Below, one piece after another: positions 45,529 to 46,240 of a DNA stretch of 46,240 bases. Source of the DNA: Acidobacteriota bacterium (GTDB lineage Bacteria > Acidobacteriota > Terriglobia > Acidiferrales > UBA7541). Made by a program: the position numbers and the translations under genes. The notes beneath the pieces were generated by a model. It was not told the origin of the DNA. It saw nothing but the letters and a program-made list of their open reading frames with translations, and ran no database searches. The first letter of the stretch is position 1; every line of letters starts with the position of its first letter. The stretch spans positions 1 through 46,240 of the forward strand of contig PMES01000022.1 of the NCBI GenBank assembly GCA_003154775.1, read 5' to 3'.

Positions 45529-46240
45529 ATGCGTATCTTGTTTGAGGCTGCCCGCTCGAAGGGCAGTCGTATGTTGCATCGCGTTTTTGCGGCGTCGGCC
45601 CTGCTGCTCCTCAGCGCCACCGCCTTGCTTGCCCATCCGGCGGAAGAAGCCGGAGGTGGGGAGGCGAGTCTTAAGCTCCCCGACCTGACCCAGGTGAAGT
45701 TTATTTTCGGCCTTAATGGCCATACCTTGCTGCTCTTCGGCATTCTGATCTGCATCTTCGGCCTGCTGTTCGGCATGAGGATTTTCATGAAGCTGAAGAA
45801 CCTGCCGGTACACAGCGCGATGAGAGAAATCTCCGAGCTGATCTACGAAACCTGTAAGACCTATCTGTTCACCCAGGGCAAATTCCTGCTTTTCCTGTGG
45901 GTGTTCATCGCCATCGTTATCGTGTTGTACTTCGGAGTATTGTCGCCCGTCCCCGGCAAGCCCATCTTTGTGACCCTGCCGATCATTCTGCTGTTCAGCC
46001 TCATCGGCATGGGCGGCAGCTACAGCGTGGCGTGGTTCGGGATTCGCGTGAACACCTTCGCGAATTCGCGCACCGCTTTCGCGGGTCTGCGCGGCAAACC
46101 GTACCCGATCAATCACATTCCCCTGGAATCGGGCATGAGCGTCGGCATGATGCTGATCAGCGTGGAACTCCTGATGATGCTGATCATTCTCCTGTTCATC
46201 CCGCGCGAGTATGCCGGGCCATGCTTCATCGGCTTCGCCA
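45529..46240 (+). CDS. hppA: Membrane proton-pumping pyrophosphatase, 5' part (runs off the window)
   Basis: The first 237 codons of a H+-translocating inorganic pyrophosphatase, which splits pyrophosphate and pumps ions across the inner membrane. The ending GMSVGMMLISVELLMML and FIPREYAGPCFIGFA is typical of the family, as is AWFGIRVNTFANSRTAFAGLRGKP. GGAGG precedes the ATG at 45529. There are about 60 residues before the first obvious core helix, including a signal-peptide-like stretch (VFAASALLLLSATALLAHP); most HppA lack this. No stop is seen, and the gene continues past 46240. Confidence 0.9.
   Translation, partial: MRILFEAARSKGSRMLHRVFAASALLLLSATALLAHPAEEAGGGEASLKLPDLTQVKFIFGLNGHTLLLFGILICIFGLLFGMRIFMKLKNLPVHSAMREISELIYETCKTYLFTQGKFLLFLWVFIAIVIVLYFGVLSPVPGKPIFVTLPIILLFSLIGMGGSYSVAWFGIRVNTFANSRTAFAGLRGKPYPINHIPLESGMSVGMMLISVELLMMLIILLFIPREYAGPCFIGFA

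Noticed and set aside
45220-46116. A 298-codon minus-strand frame
   Set aside because: Antisense to the clear hppA start; composition is low-complexity.

Overview
The window looks like chromosome of an acidobacterium or a close relative. This rests on gene style: an MbfA-type ferritin/VIT fusion, a BBP2-type porin, PilZ and SpoIIE-type regulators, and short dispersed 'GTCATTCCGAG' palindromes between genes. The assignment is an inference; there is no rRNA gene here and I ran no database search.

Layout. 1-12.8 kb is ordinary chromosome: a TPR protein, a PilZ protein, an MbfA-like iron exporter, a cytochrome c, a secreted helical protein, an outer-membrane porin, a PP2C phosphatase, a large hybrid histidine kinase and a polysaccharide flippase. 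13.2-16.6 kb holds three overlapping nucleotide-sugar genes (4,6-dehydratase-like, NeuC-like 2-epimerase, DegT aminotransferase). 17.5-34.6 kb is a dense block of likely defence and toxin-antitoxin genes. rnpB (RNase P RNA, minus strand) follows at 34.7-35.3 kb. Housekeeping genes then resume: a HEPN-like pair, ligA, a lipid-kinase-like gene, a membrane hydrolase, a DedA-family protein, the biotin operon bioB-bioF-bioD-bioA, and the start of hppA, which runs off the right edge.

The main discovery is that the defence block is a genomic island inserted at the 3' end of rnpB. A 20-base stretch of the rnpB 3' end is repeated exactly at 16854-16873, on the far side of the island. A third, more diverged copy at 13036-13059 lies just before the sugar genes, so two islands appear to have been inserted one after the other. 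The P1 stem supports this order: the outermost copy pairs perfectly with the live rnpB 5' strand, the middle copy pairs with one G-U, and the present 3' end needs a bulge. No recombinase gene is recognisable in either island.

Inside the defence island, in order: a HEPN protein coupled to a TIR/deoxyribosyltransferase-like protein; a broken fragment; a proteasome-like N-terminal threonine hydrolase; a PIN toxin-antitoxin pair; a restriction-endonuclease-like protein; an orphan gene start; an NLR-like DUF4062-STAND-TPR protein that has lost its N-terminus; an N6-adenine methyltransferase; a chimera of a GHKL ATPase and the helical C-terminus of a large defence protein; an HTH/nucleotidyltransferase toxin-antitoxin pair; a protein with an RNALAHG HEPN motif; and a small basic protein beside the attachment site. 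Three genes are truncated or fused, so the island seems to be under active remodelling.
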